The notes: generated by a model not told the origin, from the letters alone. A DNA stretch of 64,000 bases from Desulfuromonas sp. AOP6 (GCF_009731355.2 NZ_AP022810.1:1330001-1394000); one strand, 5' to 3'. Shown: positions 1-9,324, counted from the first letter of the stretch. Made by a program: numbers and translations.

Positions 1-314
1 ACGGCTACCTGGCCTTTTCGGCCATGCTCATGGCCGGTCTTGACGGCATCGAAAATAAAATCGATCCGGGCGATCCCCTCGACAAGGACATCTACGGTCT
101 GTCTCCTGAAGAACTCAAGGATATCCCCAATGTCGCCGGCACCCTTGAGGAAGCACTGCGCTATCTGAAAGAGGATCACGCCTTTCTGCTCAAAGGGGAT
201 GTCTTCACGGAAGATGTCATCGAAAAGTGGATCGAGTATAAAACCGAGGCGGAGGTCAACGCTGTTCGCATGCGTCCCGTGCCCCTGGAATTTGCCCTCT
301 ACTACGACTGCTGA
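1..314 (+). CDS. glnA: Glutamine synthetase, C-terminal part (5' end outside window)
   Basis: Glutamine synthetase makes glutamine from glutamate, ammonia and ATP in the cytoplasm. Only the last ~103 codons are present; the reading frame is open from base 3. The segment matches the carboxyl end of bacterial Gln[10 protein letters not shown], then DIYGLSPEE, and the terminal EFALYYD. In enterobacterial GlnA the tyrosine in the equivalent of DIYGLSPEE is the adenylylated residue; here it is encoded at 93-95, so adenylylation control is plausible. This fits with glnD, the PII-modifying enzyme, at 17455 in the same window. A strong terminator follows at 338-377. Confidence 0.95.
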   Translation, partial: GYLAFSAMLMAGLDGIENKIDPGDPLDKDIYGLSPEELKDIPNVAGTLEEALRYLKEDHAFLLKGDVFTEDVIEKWIEYKTEAEVNAVRMRPVPLEFALYYDC

Positions 315-337
315 TTTTGAAGGGTTAAATCTCGAAG

Positions 338-377
338 CAGAAACGCCCCTGGTCCATCGTGACCAGGGGCGTTTCTG
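338..377. terminator. Bidirectional hairpin terminator between glnA and thrC
   Basis: A perfect 17-bp inverted repeat (338-354 with 361-377) encloses a 6-nt loop. It sits between the convergent ends of glnA (stop at 314) and thrC (stop at 412), so it can serve both transcripts. The stem begins and ends with A/T-rich bases that provide short U runs. Confidence 0.8.
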
Positions 378-411
378 TGTTCAGGCTTGGCGAGAAAAAG
401 ATCCGTACCCT

Positions 412-1809
412 TTAAATGGCGTGTTTCTGCAGGAAATCCTTGACCGCTTTGACGTCGGCATCAATAACGACACAGCGTTTTTCACGGGATTCAATCCCTT
501 CGAGGGGGCCCGGCCGTTCGGGATCACTGCCGATGCTTTTTTGTACCGCATCACCGAACTTGGCCGGGTGGGCGGTGGCCAGGCAGACGACAGGGTAGTC
601 TCCTCCGGCCAATTCGCGTCCTGCCTTCACCCCAACGGCGGTGTGCGGGTCGAGGGTATAACCCGTGGCCTGATGAAAGTCCCGAATCGTGCCCAGGGTG
701 TCGTTGCTGTCTACCGTCAAAGCCAGAAAGTCGTTGGAGACCTGCTCTCTCTCTTTGTCACTGAAGGCAAGGCGCCCGGTTGTGCGCAATGTTTCCATGG
801 CCTCGGTCACACGGGTGCTGTCTTGTCCATAGAGATAGAAGAGGTAGCGCTCGAAATTGCTGGCCAGCTGAATATCCATGGAGGGTGAGTAGGTCTGGGC
901 AACAGGCCCGACGCTGTAGTCGCCGTCGCGAACGAAACGGCAAAGGATGTTATTTTCGTTGGTGGCTAGAATCAGGCGCCGGATGGGAAGTCCCATGCGG
1001 CGGGCGATGTAGCCGGCAAAAATATCCCCGAAATTGCCGGTGGGCACGCTGAAATAGATTTCCTTGCACCCTGTCTCTGCGGAGACACGGCCCCAGGCGT
1101 AGAAATAGTAGACGACCTGCGCCAGCACGCGCGCCCAGTTGATCGAGTTTACCGCCCCCAGGGCATGCTTTTCCTTGAAAGCCAGGTCACCAAAGGCTTC
1201 CTTGACGATGCCCTGGCCATCGTCAAAGGTTCCCCGAATGGCCAGGTTGAACACATTGGGATCGACCACGGTGGTCATCTGCAGTTCCTGGATCGGGGAG
1301 ACCTTGCCGTGGGGGTGCAGGATGAAGATGTTGATGTTCTCCTTGCCACGCACGCCATAAATGGCGGCGCTGCCGGTGTCGCCGGAGGTCGCTCCCAGGA
1401 TGTTCATCTTTTGGCCGCTCTCTTTAAGCAGGTACTCGAACAGATTGCCGAGAAACTGCAGGGCGACATCCTTGAAGGCCAGGGTGGGGCCATGAAAGAG
1501 TTCGAGGATGTAGACGCCGTCTTTGTGAACAACGGGCGTCACGTCCGGATGGGTGAAACTCTGGTAGGAGCGGTCGATGAGATCCTTCAGGTCAGCCGCA
1601 GGGATGTCGCCAACGAATCGGGATAAAATCTGGAAGGCGAGTTCGGGATAGGCCAGTTTGGACAACGCGGCGATATCCCCCGGGGTCAGAGCGGGGATCG
1701 ATTCAGGGAGCAAAAGACCGCCATCATCGGCCAGCCCCATCATGACGGCCTCTTTAAAGGTCAGGTTGCGGACTTTGCCGCGAGTGCTCAGGTAGCGCAT
1801 GTTTTTCAT
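412..1809 (-). CDS. thrC: Threonine synthase
   Basis: Threonine synthase converts O-phosphohomoserine to threonine and phosphate using pyridoxal phosphate, the last step of threonine synthesis. At 465 residues it is of the long E. coli/yeast class. The PLP-binding stretch HGPTLAFKD is present with the Schiff-base lysine at K113, and the phosphate-binding GATSGDTGSAA follows. The N-terminal MRYLSTRG is typical; the ATG at 1809 is used here, but an in-frame ATG three codons later (1800) would equally give that N-terminus. It is convergent with glnA and lies downstream of maeB, which has its own terminator. The likely supplier of its substrate is the apgM-like gene at 21136, because no classical homoserine kinase is seen in the window. 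Confidence 0.96.
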   Translation of the reverse strand: MKNMRYLSTRGKVRNLTFKEAVMMGLADDGGLLLPESIPALTPGDIAALSKLAYPELAFQILSRFVGDIPAADLKDLIDRSYQSFTHPDVTPVVHKDGVYILELFHGPTLAFKDVALQFLGNLFEYLLKESGQKMNILGATSGDTGSAAIYGVRGKENINIFILHPHGKVSPIQELQMTTVVDPNVFNLAIRGTFDDGQGIVKEAFGDLAFKEKHALGAVNSINWARVLAQVVYYFYAWGRVSAETGCKEIYFSVPTGNFGDIFAGYIARRMGLPIRRLILATNENNILCRFVRDGDYSVGPVAQTYSPSMDIQLASNFERYLFYLYGQDSTRVTEAMETLRTTGRLAFSDKEREQVSNDFLALTVDSNDTLGTIRDFHQATGYTLDPHTAVGVKAGRELAGGDYPVVCLATAHPAKFGDAVQKSIGSDPERPGPLEGIESREKRCVVIDADVKAVKDFLQKHAI

Positions 1810-1874
1810 CTCTCCGTTTAAAAAAGTCGGGATATCTTAACAGGAACGATGGTCGGAGGGAAGAAAAGAAGAAA

Positions 1875-1900
1875 AAGGAGGGGCAAAAGTGCCCCTCCTT
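1875..1900 (-). terminator. Rho-independent terminator of maeB
   Basis: An 11-bp perfect stem (1875-1885 with 1890-1900) with a 4-nt loop. Read on the minus strand it is followed by TTTTTCTTCTTTTC. It lies 29 bp past the maeB stop and ahead of thrC, so it separates the two minus-strand genes. Confidence 0.9.
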
Positions 1901-1928
1901 CGGTGTTTGACAGATGGTCCGACTAGTG

Positions 1929-4190
1929 TCAGGAGCCCGAGGCTTCCTGGGCGTCGACCACGGCGACGGCGGCCATGTTGACGATGTCGGCGACATCATC
2001 ACCTCGCTGCAGAACGTGCACGGGCTTTTTCATGCCCATGAGGATGGGACCGACCGCTTCCGCTCCGCCGAGTTTGGCCAGCAATTTGTAGGCAATATTG
2101 CCGGACTGCAGATCGGGAAAGATCATGACATTGGCATTGCCCTTGAGCCGGGAGAAGGGATACTGGCGGGCGACCAGATCGGGATCAAGAGCGACATTGG
2201 CCTGGATTTCCCCGTCAATAACCAGGTCCGGGGCCCATTCCTGTACCAGGGCGGTGGCCCGTTTTACTTTCAGGGAGAGAGGATGCTCGGTGCTGCCAAA
2301 GTTGGAAAAGGAGAGCATGGCGATGCGCGGCTCTACTTCAAAGTAGCGGGCCTTGTGTGCTGTCAGGATGGCCGTTTCCGCCAGCTCTTCCGCGGTCGGT
2401 TCGATGGTGACCGTGGTGTCGGCGCAGAAGACGACCTCTTTTTTGAAGACCATCATGTACAGACCGTGAACTTTCGACAGGCCCTCCTGCTTGCCAATGA
2501 CTTCAAGAGCGGGTCGGATAACGTCGGGATAGTGATGGCTGACGCCGGAGAGGAGGGCGTCAGCATCGCCATTCTTCACCATCATGGAGCCATAGTAGTT
2601 GCGGTTTTTCTTGATCAGGCGAGATGCCTCGGCCAAGGTCACCCCTTTGCGCTGACGATCCTGGAAGAGCTTTTCGGTGTAGGCATCCGTCTTGTCCGAG
2701 CGCATGGTGTTGATGATCTCGATGTTGCCAAGATCGAGACCGAGTTCCTTGATTTTGGCATCAATCTCATCCTTGAAACCGAGCAGGATGGGAATGGCAA
2801 TGCGCTCATCGAGAAGAATCTGGGCGGCACGCAGCACTTTTTCGTCTTCGCCTTCGGGAAAGACAATGCGCTTCGGGTTGGCTTTGGCCTTGTTGATAAG
2901 AACGCGCATGATCTCCTTGGAACGTCCCTGCAGGGCCTCAAGGGATTCGCGATAGCGCTCCATGTTGTCAATCGGACGGCGGGCGACGCCGCTGTCCACG
3001 GCCGCTTGGGCGACGGCGGGAGCGACATGCAGAAGCACACGGGGGTCGAAGGGCTTGGGGATGAGGTACTCGCGGCCGAATTTGATTTCGACATTGCCGT
3101 AGGCTTTGCGTACCGAATCAGGAACATCCTGTTTGGCCAGACCGGCCAGCGCCTTGACCGCCGCCATTTTCATTTCGGCGTTGATGGCGCTGGCATGGGT
3201 GTCGAGTGCCCCACGGAAGAGGAAGGGGAAGCAGAGGACGTTATTGACCTGGTTGTTGTAGTCGCTGCGGCCGGTGCCGATGATGACGTCATCACGCACG
3301 GCCTTGGCTTCATCGGGGGTAATCTCGGGATCCGGGTTGGCCATGGCGAAAATGATGGGGTCCTTGGCCATGGAGGCGACCATTTCGGGGGTGACGGCCC
3401 CTTTGACGGAAACACCGAAAAAGACATCGGCGCCATTCATGGCTTCGTCCAGGGTGCGCATCTCCGTATCGTTGGCGAGGCGCTCCTTGTATTCGTTCAT
3501 GCCACTGGTGCGTCCCTTGTAGATGACACCTTTACTGTCGCAAAGGTACATGTTTTCTATTTTGGCGCCCAGGGTGAGGGCCATGTTGGCGCAAGCGATG
3601 CCGGCGGCGCCGGCGCCGTTGACCACGATGCGCACATCCTCGATTTTTTTCCCGATAACCTCCAGGGCATTGAGCAGGCCCGCGTTGGCAATGATGGCGG
3701 TGCCGTGCTGGTCATCGTGAAAGACCGGGATATTCATGATCTTCTGAAGTTCTTCTTCAATGTAGAAGCATTCAGGGCCCTTGATGTCCTCCAGGTTGAT
3801 GCCCCCGAAGGTCGGCTCCAGCAGCTTGACGGTGCGGATGATTTCGTCGGGGTCTTTGGTGTCGAGTTCGATGTCGAAGACGTCGACATCGGCAAAACGC
3901 TTGAAGAGAACGCCTTTCCCCTCCATGACGGGTTTGCCGGCCAGGGCGCCGATATCCCCCAGACCAAGAACAGCCGTCCCGTTGGAGACGACAGCGACCA
4001 GGTTCCCTTTCGCCGTATACTTGTAGGCATCATTGGGGTTTTTTTCAATCTCAAGGCAGGGTTCCGCCACCCCGGGACTGTAGGCAAGGGAAAGGTCGCG
4101 ACTGGTGGCGCAGGGTTTGGTAGTGATGACTTCGATTTTGCCTTTGCGCCCGGTGCTATGATAATCCAGCGCGTCTTGCCGTTTGGACAT
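1929..4190 (-). CDS. maeB: NADP-dependent malic enzyme with phosphotransacetylase-like C-terminal domain
   Basis: Oxidatively decarboxylates malate to pyruvate with NADP+, supplying pyruvate and NADPH. The 753-residue length agrees with the two-domain MaeB family (~760). Residues 1 to ~425 form the malic enzyme: [10 protein letters not shown] with the catalytic tyrosine region, the AKGN lysine segment, [10 protein letters not shown] for metal binding, and the nucleotide-binding NGAGAAGIA. From ~430 ([16 protein letters not shown]) the protein is phosphotransacetylase-like; in MaeB proteins this domain is regulatory, responding to acetyl-CoA, rather than catalytic. The start is preceded by a purine-rich CAGGAAGGAA site. 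The long open frame on the opposite strand is a shadow. An A/T-rich inverted repeat lies in its leader at 4215-4235. Confidence 0.95.
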   Translation of the reverse strand: MSKRQDALDYHSTGRKGKIEVITTKPCATSRDLSLAYSPGVAEPCLEIEKNPNDAYKYTAKGNLVAVVSNGTAVLGLGDIGALAGKPVMEGKGVLFKRFADVDVFDIELDTKDPDEIIRTVKLLEPTFGGINLEDIKGPECFYIEEELQKIMNIPVFHDDQHGTAIIANAGLLNALEVIGKKIEDVRIVVNGAGAAGIACANMALTLGAKIENMYLCDSKGVIYKGRTSGMNEYKERLANDTEMRTLDEAMNGADVFFGVSVKGAVTPEMVASMAKDPIIFAMANPDPEITPDEAKAVRDDVIIGTGRSDYNNQVNNVLCFPFLFRGALDTHASAINAEMKMAAVKALAGLAKQDVPDSVRKAYGNVEIKFGREYLIPKPFDPRVLLHVAPAVAQAAVDSGVARRPIDNMERYRESLEALQGRSKEIMRVLINKAKANPKRIVFPEGEDEKVLRAAQILLDERIAIPILLGFKDEIDAKIKELGLDLGNIEIINTMRSDKTDAYTEKLFQDRQRKGVTLAEASRLIKKNRNYYGSMMVKNGDADALLSGVSHHYPDVIRPALEVIGKQEGLSKVHGLYMMVFKKEVVFCADTTVTIEPTAEELAETAILTAHKARYFEVEPRIAMLSFSNFGSTEHPLSLKVKRATALVQEWAPDLVIDGEIQANVALDPDLVARQYPFSRLKGNANVMIFPDLQSGNIAYKLLAKLGGAEAVGPILMGMKKPVHVLQRGDDVADIVNMAAVAVVDAQEASGS

Positions 4191-4214
4191 GGTTTTTTCC
4201 TTCCTGTAAAATAG

Positions 4215-4634
4215 TTTTTTAGTTTTGCTAAAAAATACCTTTTTTGGAACAGCTTCTCTTATCTTATTTGTCCGAAATTGCTATGAAAAAGAAGCAAATT
4301 GCGGGGTGAGTGCCTTTAGCTAGATTAAAATGAACCATAGCCAGCCCCCGGTGTCTTGTCAAGCGCAAACTGTCTCTTGGTGGCGGGAACATAACCGTGT
4401 TTAAATTAGATGCGCGGTCAGATAGCAATGGCAGTGCCAAGTCTTTTTTTGAGCCTCTCCACAAAAATACACCCCGAATCAACATGGTCAAGGATTGGCG
4501 TCATTCTGTCATCTCTTTTTGGTCCAGGCAGACACGTCAAATAACAACCTGACTGGCTGTTTTTGGCCAGTCCAGCCTGTCCCCAACGAAAATCCTGCGC
4601 TATTATTGACATGGGTCTTTCTGCAGGAGTAAGA
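4215..4634. other. 420-bp intergenic region with two inverted repeats; no gene seen
   Basis: The space between divergent maeB and the phosphoesterase gene. At 4215-4235 there is an 8-bp inverted repeat (TTTTTTAG / CTAAAAAA, 5-nt loop) 25-45 bp upstream of the maeB start, in its probable leader. At 4551-4572 a 7-bp inverted repeat GACTGGC / GCCAGTC encloses an 8-nt loop, without a following T run. The short open frames here lack coding character. Promoters for both flanking genes must lie here, but I cannot place them with confidence. Confidence 0.5.
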
Positions 4635-5207
4635 ATGTCAAATCAGTTCATTCAAGGTCTCTACCCTGGAAATGTTAACCCCGTTCAGACTTCTTTCTAT
4701 TTGAGAAAAAATCTTATGCTTAGAATAGGCGTTTTGTCTGATACTCATTTTTTGAGTCCCGAAGACGGCTCTGTTTTTCTGGAAAAACTGCTGCAAAGGG
4801 AATTTAAAGATGTCGACCTGATTCTTCACGCAGGCGATGTGGTTCACCCCGATTCGCTGATTGCCTTTGAAGAGATACCCTTGTATCTTGTTCAGGGGAA
4901 TATGGATCCTTCTCAAGCCGGAGTTCCCATCAGGCGGATTGTTGAAGCAGGAGGCTTTCGCATCGGCCTTATTCACGGCTGGGGAGCGGTCCTCGGTCTG
5001 GAAGAGCGGGTCATGGCCGAATTCGCCGACGAAGACCTCGATTGCCTGGTTTACGGACACAGCCACCATTGGGTCAACCACCATCAAAACGGCCTGCTCC
5101 TTTTTAACCCCGGAAGTCCGACCGATCGTCGTGGAGCCCCGTTTCATTCGGTCGGTATTCTAGAGCTCGATGAGGACATCCGCGGTCACATTTTGTCTGT
5201 CGACTGA
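4635..5207 (+). CDS. Calcineurin-like phosphodiesterase, YfcE/MJ0936 family
   Basis: A small cytoplasmic metallophosphoesterase of the YfcE/MJ0936 type; family members hydrolyse phosphodiesters in vitro and their natural substrate is generally unknown. The metal ligands are all visible: SDTH near the N-terminus of the domain, HAGDVV, GNMD, IHG and YGHSHH. The end of the domain reads NPGSP, also typical. I chose the ATG at 4635 because AGGAG sits five bases before it. The domain itself begins at a later ATG (4716, MLRIGVLSDTH) with only a weak ribosome binding site, so the first 27 residues may not be part of the protein. It precedes the HIT gene by 19 bp and may be cotranscribed. Confidence 0.85.
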   Translation: MSNQFIQGLYPGNVNPVQTSFYLRKNLMLRIGVLSDTHFLSPEDGSVFLEKLLQREFKDVDLILHAGDVVHPDSLIAFEEIPLYLVQGNMDPSQAGVPIRRIVEAGGFRIGLIHGWGAVLGLEERVMAEFADEDLDCLVYGHSHHWVNHHQNGLLLFNPGSPTDRRGAPFHSVGILELDEDIRGHILSVD

Positions 5208-5226
5208 CGCTCGAAGGGAGGAAACC

Positions 5227-5715
5227 ATGGAAAAACTATGGGCACCCTGGCGCATGGAATATATTTATGGCGAGGTATCTCCGGGGTGCGTTCTTTGCCT
5301 CGATGAAGACCGCACCCACGATCGCCAGCGCTTGGTTCTGCACCGGGGTGAACACTGCTTTATCATCATGAACAAGTTCCCTTACACCAACGGGCACCTG
5401 ATGGTCTCGCCCTATCGGCACACCTGTTGTCTCGAGAGCCTCAGCGATGCCGAGGCTCTCGAAATGCATCAGTTGATCGTGCTGGCTCGCAGTGTATTGG
5501 TCGACAGTTTCTGTCCGCAGGGGTTCAATGTGGGCATGAATATCGGCCAGGTTGCCGGTGCCGGTATCGCTGACCACCTTCATATGCATATCGTGCCACG
5601 CTGGAGCGGCGATACCAATTTTATGCCCGTATTCGCTGATGTCCGCGTCATTCCCCAGCACATTCAGGCGACCTATGAAAAGCTGGCTGTTCATTTTGAA
5701 AGGAGGACGTCATGA
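5227..5715 (+). CDS. HIT family nucleotide phosphorylase/hydrolase (Ap4A phosphorylase-like)
   Basis: A histidine-triad protein of 162 residues. HIT enzymes cleave or phosphorolyse nucleotide phosphoanhydrides such as diadenosine tetraphosphate. The triad signature HLHMHIVPRW is near residue 118, and an N-terminal CVLC pair may bind zinc. The opening MEKLWAPWRMEYI is typical of the longer branch related to the mycobacterial Ap4A phosphorylase. The ATG at 5227 has a GGGAGG site and fits the family start; an upstream in-frame ATG at 5170 would add 19 unrelated residues. It overlaps the next gene by four bases (ATGA), indicating translational coupling. Confidence 0.9.
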   Translation: MEKLWAPWRMEYIYGEVSPGCVLCLDEDRTHDRQRLVLHRGEHCFIIMNKFPYTNGHLMVSPYRHTCCLESLSDAEALEMHQLIVLARSVLVDSFCPQGFNVGMNIGQVAGAGIADHLHMHIVPRWSGDTNFMPVFADVRVIPQHIQATYEKLAVHFERRTS

Positions 5716-6017
5716 AGTCTTTCAAGATCTTTCTTCTGATTGTCGTGCTGGTCGCGCTTTTTGTCTTCAGCCTGAACAATACGCAAATGGTCCAGGTGGC
5801 CTTTATTGGCTTCGAAACGCCCGAAATCCCCTTGTTCCTCATTGTGCTGTTCATTTTCGCTTTGGGTTTCCTTTTGGGATTGCTGCTGGCGTCCCTGGAG
5901 ATGATCCGTCTGCGCCGGGAAGCGACTCAGGCTCGCAAAGAACTGGCAGCGCTGCAGGCGGATTCGAAAACATCTGCGGACGGGGCTTATTCTGTTCCTC
6001 CATCGGAGGTAAATTGA
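5712..6017 (+). CDS. LapA-family small inner-membrane protein
   Basis: A 101-residue protein with two hydrophobic segments (about residues 5-24 and 37-60) and a charged, probably cytoplasmic tail containing a short coiled-coil-like stretch (RLRREATQARKEL). The hairpin membrane topology with the intervening NNTQMVQVAFIGFE matches the LapA/DUF1049 family. In E. coli, LapA works with LapB in controlling lipopolysaccharide assembly; no LapB is adjacent here. It is translationally coupled to the HIT gene. Confidence 0.85.
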   Translation: MKSFKIFLLIVVLVALFVFSLNNTQMVQVAFIGFETPEIPLFLIVLFIFALGFLLGLLLASLEMIRLRREATQARKELAALQADSKTSADGAYSVPPSEVN

Positions 6018-6107
6018 TTTTTGGCTTGGAATCACCCATAATGCGCCCTGCGCGCGGTATCGCCGCCTGGTTGAAGACATGCTGATCAAGAAAGGATTGT
6101 AGGATTC

Positions 6108-6707
6108 ATGCTGGAAATATTTCAAAAGGGTGGGCCGTTGATGTATCCCATTCTGCTGGGCTCGGTGCTGGCACTCGCTATTTTCCTGATGAAACTCTGG
6201 TATTTTCTTCAGGTACATCGTGATACTGATACCCTGGTGCGGGATGTCCAAGACCTGGCTCGCAACAATCGTATCGACGAAGCCCTGGTGGTCTGCCAGC
6301 AAGCAGGTACGCCGCTGTCCCGTATCTTTATCGCCGCTTTGCGGGCGGCTGGCCGGCCGCGCGAACACATAAAAACCGTGGTGGTGGAGGTCGGCGCCCG
6401 TGAAACCGCTCCTTTCGAACGCTATCTGGGTCTGCTGGGCACTATCGCCACCATTTCGCCGCTGCTTGGTCTGTTGGGGACGGTTTTAGGAATGATCCGC
6501 GCCTTTACGGTTATTGCCGTGCAGGGTGTCGGAACCCCGGCGACGCTTGGTGGGGGCATTTCAGAAGCGTTGATAACCACTGCGGCCGGTTTGACCGTGG
6601 CCATTCCCGTCATCCTCTTTCACAAATATTTGACAGGAAAGGCAGATCGGCTGGCGCTGGAAATGGAGATGCATTCACTGCACCTTGTCGACCTTCTGGG
6701 AGAATAA
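6108..6707 (+). CDS. exbB: MotA/TolQ/ExbB proton channel family protein
   Basis: An inner-membrane subunit of an ExbB/TolQ-type proton-driven motor. The 199 residues include an N-terminal membrane helix (about 13-32), a cytoplasmic loop, and two C-terminal helices including the GLLGTIATISPLLGLLGTVLG segment and ITTAAGLTVAIPVILF, both typical of the family. It is followed after four bases by an ExbD/TolR gene, forming the usual pair. No TonB, TolA, TolB or Pal gene follows, so whether it energises outer-membrane transport or envelope constriction cannot be settled from this window. Confidence 0.9.
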   Translation: MLEIFQKGGPLMYPILLGSVLALAIFLMKLWYFLQVHRDTDTLVRDVQDLARNNRIDEALVVCQQAGTPLSRIFIAALRAAGRPREHIKTVVVEVGARETAPFERYLGLLGTIATISPLLGLLGTVLGMIRAFTVIAVQGVGTPATLGGGISEALITTAAGLTVAIPVILFHKYLTGKADRLALEMEMHSLHLVDLLGE

Positions 6708-6711
6708 CCAG

Positions 6712-7119
6712 ATGGCTTTTTTGCGTAAAAAGAAGGAAGACCCCCGGGTGGATCTGACGCCGATGGTGGACGTGGTCTTTCTGCTTCTTATCTTCTTCAT
6801 GATTTCAACCACCTTCGTTGAGACACCGGGTTTAACCGTCGACCTCCCCGAGTCCTCGTCGCAGGCTGAGATGAAGGAGCCGGAAGAGATCAAGGTCTAT
6901 GTCGCGCGAGATGGAGCCATTGCCATTGGCGACCAGAAGGTAAGCATGGTTCAGTTCCGGCAGCGTCTGCAGGCTTTTGGTGAGGAAGCTGCCGAAACAA
7001 CCTTTGTGCTGCTGGCGGATAAGGAAGCTTTTCATGGCCGCGTCGTCGAACTGATGGACGAGGCACGCAAGGCGGGCTTTAAAAAGCTGGCCATTGCGAC
7101 AGAAAGCCCCAAATCATGA
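6712..7119 (+). CDS. exbD: ExbD/TolR family biopolymer transport protein
   Basis: Partner of the preceding ExbB-like protein. It has 135 residues with one membrane helix (about 20-40) preceded by DLTPMVDVVFLLLIFFM, where the aspartate of MVDVVF is the conserved proton-pathway residue. A periplasmic domain follows. The ATG at 6712 is chosen over an upstream ATG at 6685 because it has a GGAGAA site and gives the standard N-terminus. Its stop overlaps the start of the sugar kinase gene (ATGA at 7116-7119). Confidence 0.9.
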   Translation: MAFLRKKKEDPRVDLTPMVDVVFLLLIFFMISTTFVETPGLTVDLPESSSQAEMKEPEEIKVYVARDGAIAIGDQKVSMVQFRQRLQAFGEEAAETTFVLLADKEAFHGRVVELMDEARKAGFKKLAIATESPKS

Positions 7120-8102
7120 TGGGGGCCCCACCGCTTCTCCTTGGCGTCGACCTCGGTGGTACCAATTGCCGTATGGCACTGGTGGAACCTGAAGGGCAGA
7201 CCTTTCAGGAAGAGCGTATGCCGACGGAGGCTTCTTCGGGTCGGACCGTTTTTCTGCAACGAGTCGAAGGGCTCTGTCATGAAATGATTCGTCGGGCGGG
7301 GGAGATGGACAGAGCTGTCGTCGCCATAGGTGTTGGCGCTCCTGGCGTCATTTCGGCCGATGGCGTGATCGAAATCTCTCCCAATCTTCCTCAGCTCAAC
7401 GGTTTGTCCTTTGCCGAACACCTGCAGGCTGTCCTGAACCTCCCCGCACTTGTCATGAATGACGCCAATGCCATTGCCGTGGGAGAAGCCCAGCTGGGGG
7501 CCGGACGTCAGTTTTCTTCCAGTCTTACGATGACTCTCGGAACCGGGGTAGGGGGAGGGCTTGTTCTGAACGGCCGTCTCTGGGAAGGGGCAGATGGCGC
7601 CGCCGGCGAGGTTGGCCATATTATGGTGGAACCAGAAGGACGCCCCTGCGGCTGTGGCAGCCGAGGGTGTCTTGAACAGTACAGCTCGGCAACGGGCCTG
7701 GTTCTAAACGCTCTCGAAGCTATCGATAGAGGGGTTCCGAGTCGGTTTTCCTCTGCTGAAATCTCCCAACTGACCAGTCAGAACGTAGCCGCTGCCGCCC
7801 GTCAGGGAGATGCCGCCGCCCTCGCCGCGTTCGCGGAAGGAGGGCGCCGCCTCGGGCAGGCTTTGGCGGCTGTCGCCAATCTTCTCAACATCGACGGGGT
7901 GATCATCACTGGAGGTGCCAGCGCCAGTCTCGACTTGATGCGACCCTCCCTTGACGCCGAATTGAAAATACGCGGCTTTGCTATTCCCGTCCGACGCCTG
8001 ACGATCGTCCAGGGCATTCTGCAAGACCAGGCGGGGATGATCGGTGCGGCACGTATGGCCTGGGACCGTCTGTTGCATTCCGGTAATGCCGGAGGAATCT
8101 GA
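7116..8102 (+). CDS. ROK family sugar kinase (probable glucokinase)
   Basis: A cytoplasmic sugar kinase of the ROK family, most likely phosphorylating glucose with ATP. The phosphate-binding DLGGTN is at residues 12-17, the catalytic aspartate is D116 in MNDANA, and the ROK zinc site is complete: H168 with C178, C180 and C185 in CGCGSRGC. Length (328) fits bacterial ROK glucokinases. It sits directly before phosphofructokinase, suggesting a small glycolytic pair, and is translationally coupled to exbD. The exact sugar cannot be read from the sequence. Confidence 0.9.
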   Translation: MMGAPPLLLGVDLGGTNCRMALVEPEGQTFQEERMPTEASSGRTVFLQRVEGLCHEMIRRAGEMDRAVVAIGVGAPGVISADGVIEISPNLPQLNGLSFAEHLQAVLNLPALVMNDANAIAVGEAQLGAGRQFSSSLTMTLGTGVGGGLVLNGRLWEGADGAAGEVGHIMVEPEGRPCGCGSRGCLEQYSSATGLVLNALEAIDRGVPSRFSSAEISQLTSQNVAAAARQGDAAALAAFAEGGRRLGQALAAVANLLNIDGVIITGGASASLDLMRPSLDAELKIRGFAIPVRRLTIVQGILQDQAGMIGAARMAWDRLLHSGNAGGI

Positions 8103-8149
8103 ATCTCTTGGGAGCTTGTTCTTCCTGACCTCATGCATGGAGAGCCTTT

Positions 8150-9238
8150 ATGAGTAAAACTATTGCTATCCTGACCGGTGGCGGCGATTGCCCGGGTCTC
8201 AATGCCGTCATTCGCGGCGTTGTGCGCTCAGCGATTCTCAAGCATGGCTGGAAAGTTTTGGGTATTGAAGATGGATTTGATGGCTTGGTGGGGGAGCCAT
8301 GTTTTCGGACCCTCGATCTTGCTTCCGTGCGCGGCATTCTACCCCGGGGAGGAACCATTCTCGGCACGAGCAACCGGGGCAATCCTTTTCAGTACCCTCG
8401 CGAGATAGACGGCAAGACGACCCTGGTCGATGTGTCCGATGAAGTTATCCAGAATTTCAAGGCCATAGGCGCTGACGCTCTCATCGCTGTCGGTGGGGAC
8501 GGTACCCTTAAAATCGCCCGAGCCCTTAATGAAAGAGGGATTCCTGTGGTCGGCGTTCCCAAGACCATCGATAACGATCTGCGTGGTACGGATGTCACCT
8601 TCGGCTACAACACGGCGGTGGGCATCGTGACGGAGGCCCTCGACCGTCTGCATACAACGGCGGAGAGTCACAGCCGTGTCATGGTAGTCGAAGTCATGGG
8701 ACGCGATGCCGGCTGGATAGCGCTCGAATCAGGGCTTGCCGGCAGCGCTGACGTGATTCTCATTCCGGAAATCCCTTTTGATATGGACAGGGTATGTCGG
8801 GCCATTCAGCAGCGCAGCGATGCCGGTAGTCGTTTTTCCATTGTCGTTGTGGCTGAAGGAGCCTTCCCCGCCGGGGGAGACAAGGTCACGCAACTCAGTG
8901 CCGAACAGAATCTCGGCGTCGAACGTCTCGGCGGGGTCGGGCACTATGTGAGCCAGCGCATTCGCGAATGCCTGGAGATGGAAGTCCGCGTGGTTGTGCT
9001 CGGCCACGTTCAGCGAGGCGGCACCCCCTCCTCCTTCGATCGGATCCTGAGTTCACGTTTTGGCGTCAAAGCCGTGGAGCTTATTGAACAGGGCGGTTTT
9101 GGCAAGATGGTGGCCCTGAAGGGACGGTCGGTTGTCGCCGTGAATATCGAGGAGGCGGTCGGGGCCCTGAATCTTGTCGACCCCGCGGGCGATCTGGTCA
9201 GGGCTGCCGAAGACCTTGGCGTCATGATGGGTCGATAG
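8150..9238 (+). CDS. pfkA: 6-phosphofructokinase, mixed-substrate (group III) type
   Basis: Phosphorylates fructose 6-phosphate to fructose 1,6-bisphosphate. The N-terminal TGGGDCPGLNAVIRG, GGDGT (115-119) and PKTIDND (137-143) are clear. Donor choice in this family follows two positions: the glycine in GGDG (G118 here) goes with ATP, while lysine in PKTIDND (K138 here) replaces the glycine of classical E. coli PfkA. The Gly/Lys combination defines the mixed-substrate group known from actinobacteria, where characterised members use ATP. MGRDAGWIA also fits that group. At 362 residues it is somewhat longer than E. coli PfkA (320). It follows the ROK kinase by 47 bp. Confidence 0.93.
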   Translation: MSKTIAILTGGGDCPGLNAVIRGVVRSAILKHGWKVLGIEDGFDGLVGEPCFRTLDLASVRGILPRGGTILGTSNRGNPFQYPREIDGKTTLVDVSDEVIQNFKAIGADALIAVGGDGTLKIARALNERGIPVVGVPKTIDNDLRGTDVTFGYNTAVGIVTEALDRLHTTAESHSRVMVVEVMGRDAGWIALESGLAGSADVILIPEIPFDMDRVCRAIQQRSDAGSRFSIVVVAEGAFPAGGDKVTQLSAEQNLGVERLGGVGHYVSQRIRECLEMEVRVVVLGHVQRGGTPSSFDRILSSRFGVKAVELIEQGGFGKMVALKGRSVVAVNIEEAVGALNLVDPAGDLVRAAEDLGVMMGR

Positions 9239-9245
9239 ATAATTC

Positions 9246-9275
9246 TTGACCGCAGCCGTTTAAAATCGCTACTTT
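9246..9275 (+). promoter_or_regulatory. Possible sigma-70-type promoter of the GAF/MCP-type sensor
   Basis: TTGACC (9246-9251) and TACTTT (9270-9275) are separated by 18 bp, just after the pfkA stop and 50 bp before the next start codon. Confidence 0.45.
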
Positions 9276-9324
9276 ATGACACTATGATGGTACGGCGACA
9301 CATTAGGGAACAAAGGGGGCCGCT

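Noticed and set aside
1914-4214. A 766-codon open frame on the plus strand across maeB
   Set aside because: It lies exactly antisense to maeB, whose protein matches a known family throughout; the plus-strand translation is low-complexity Gly/Asp/Val-rich with no domain.
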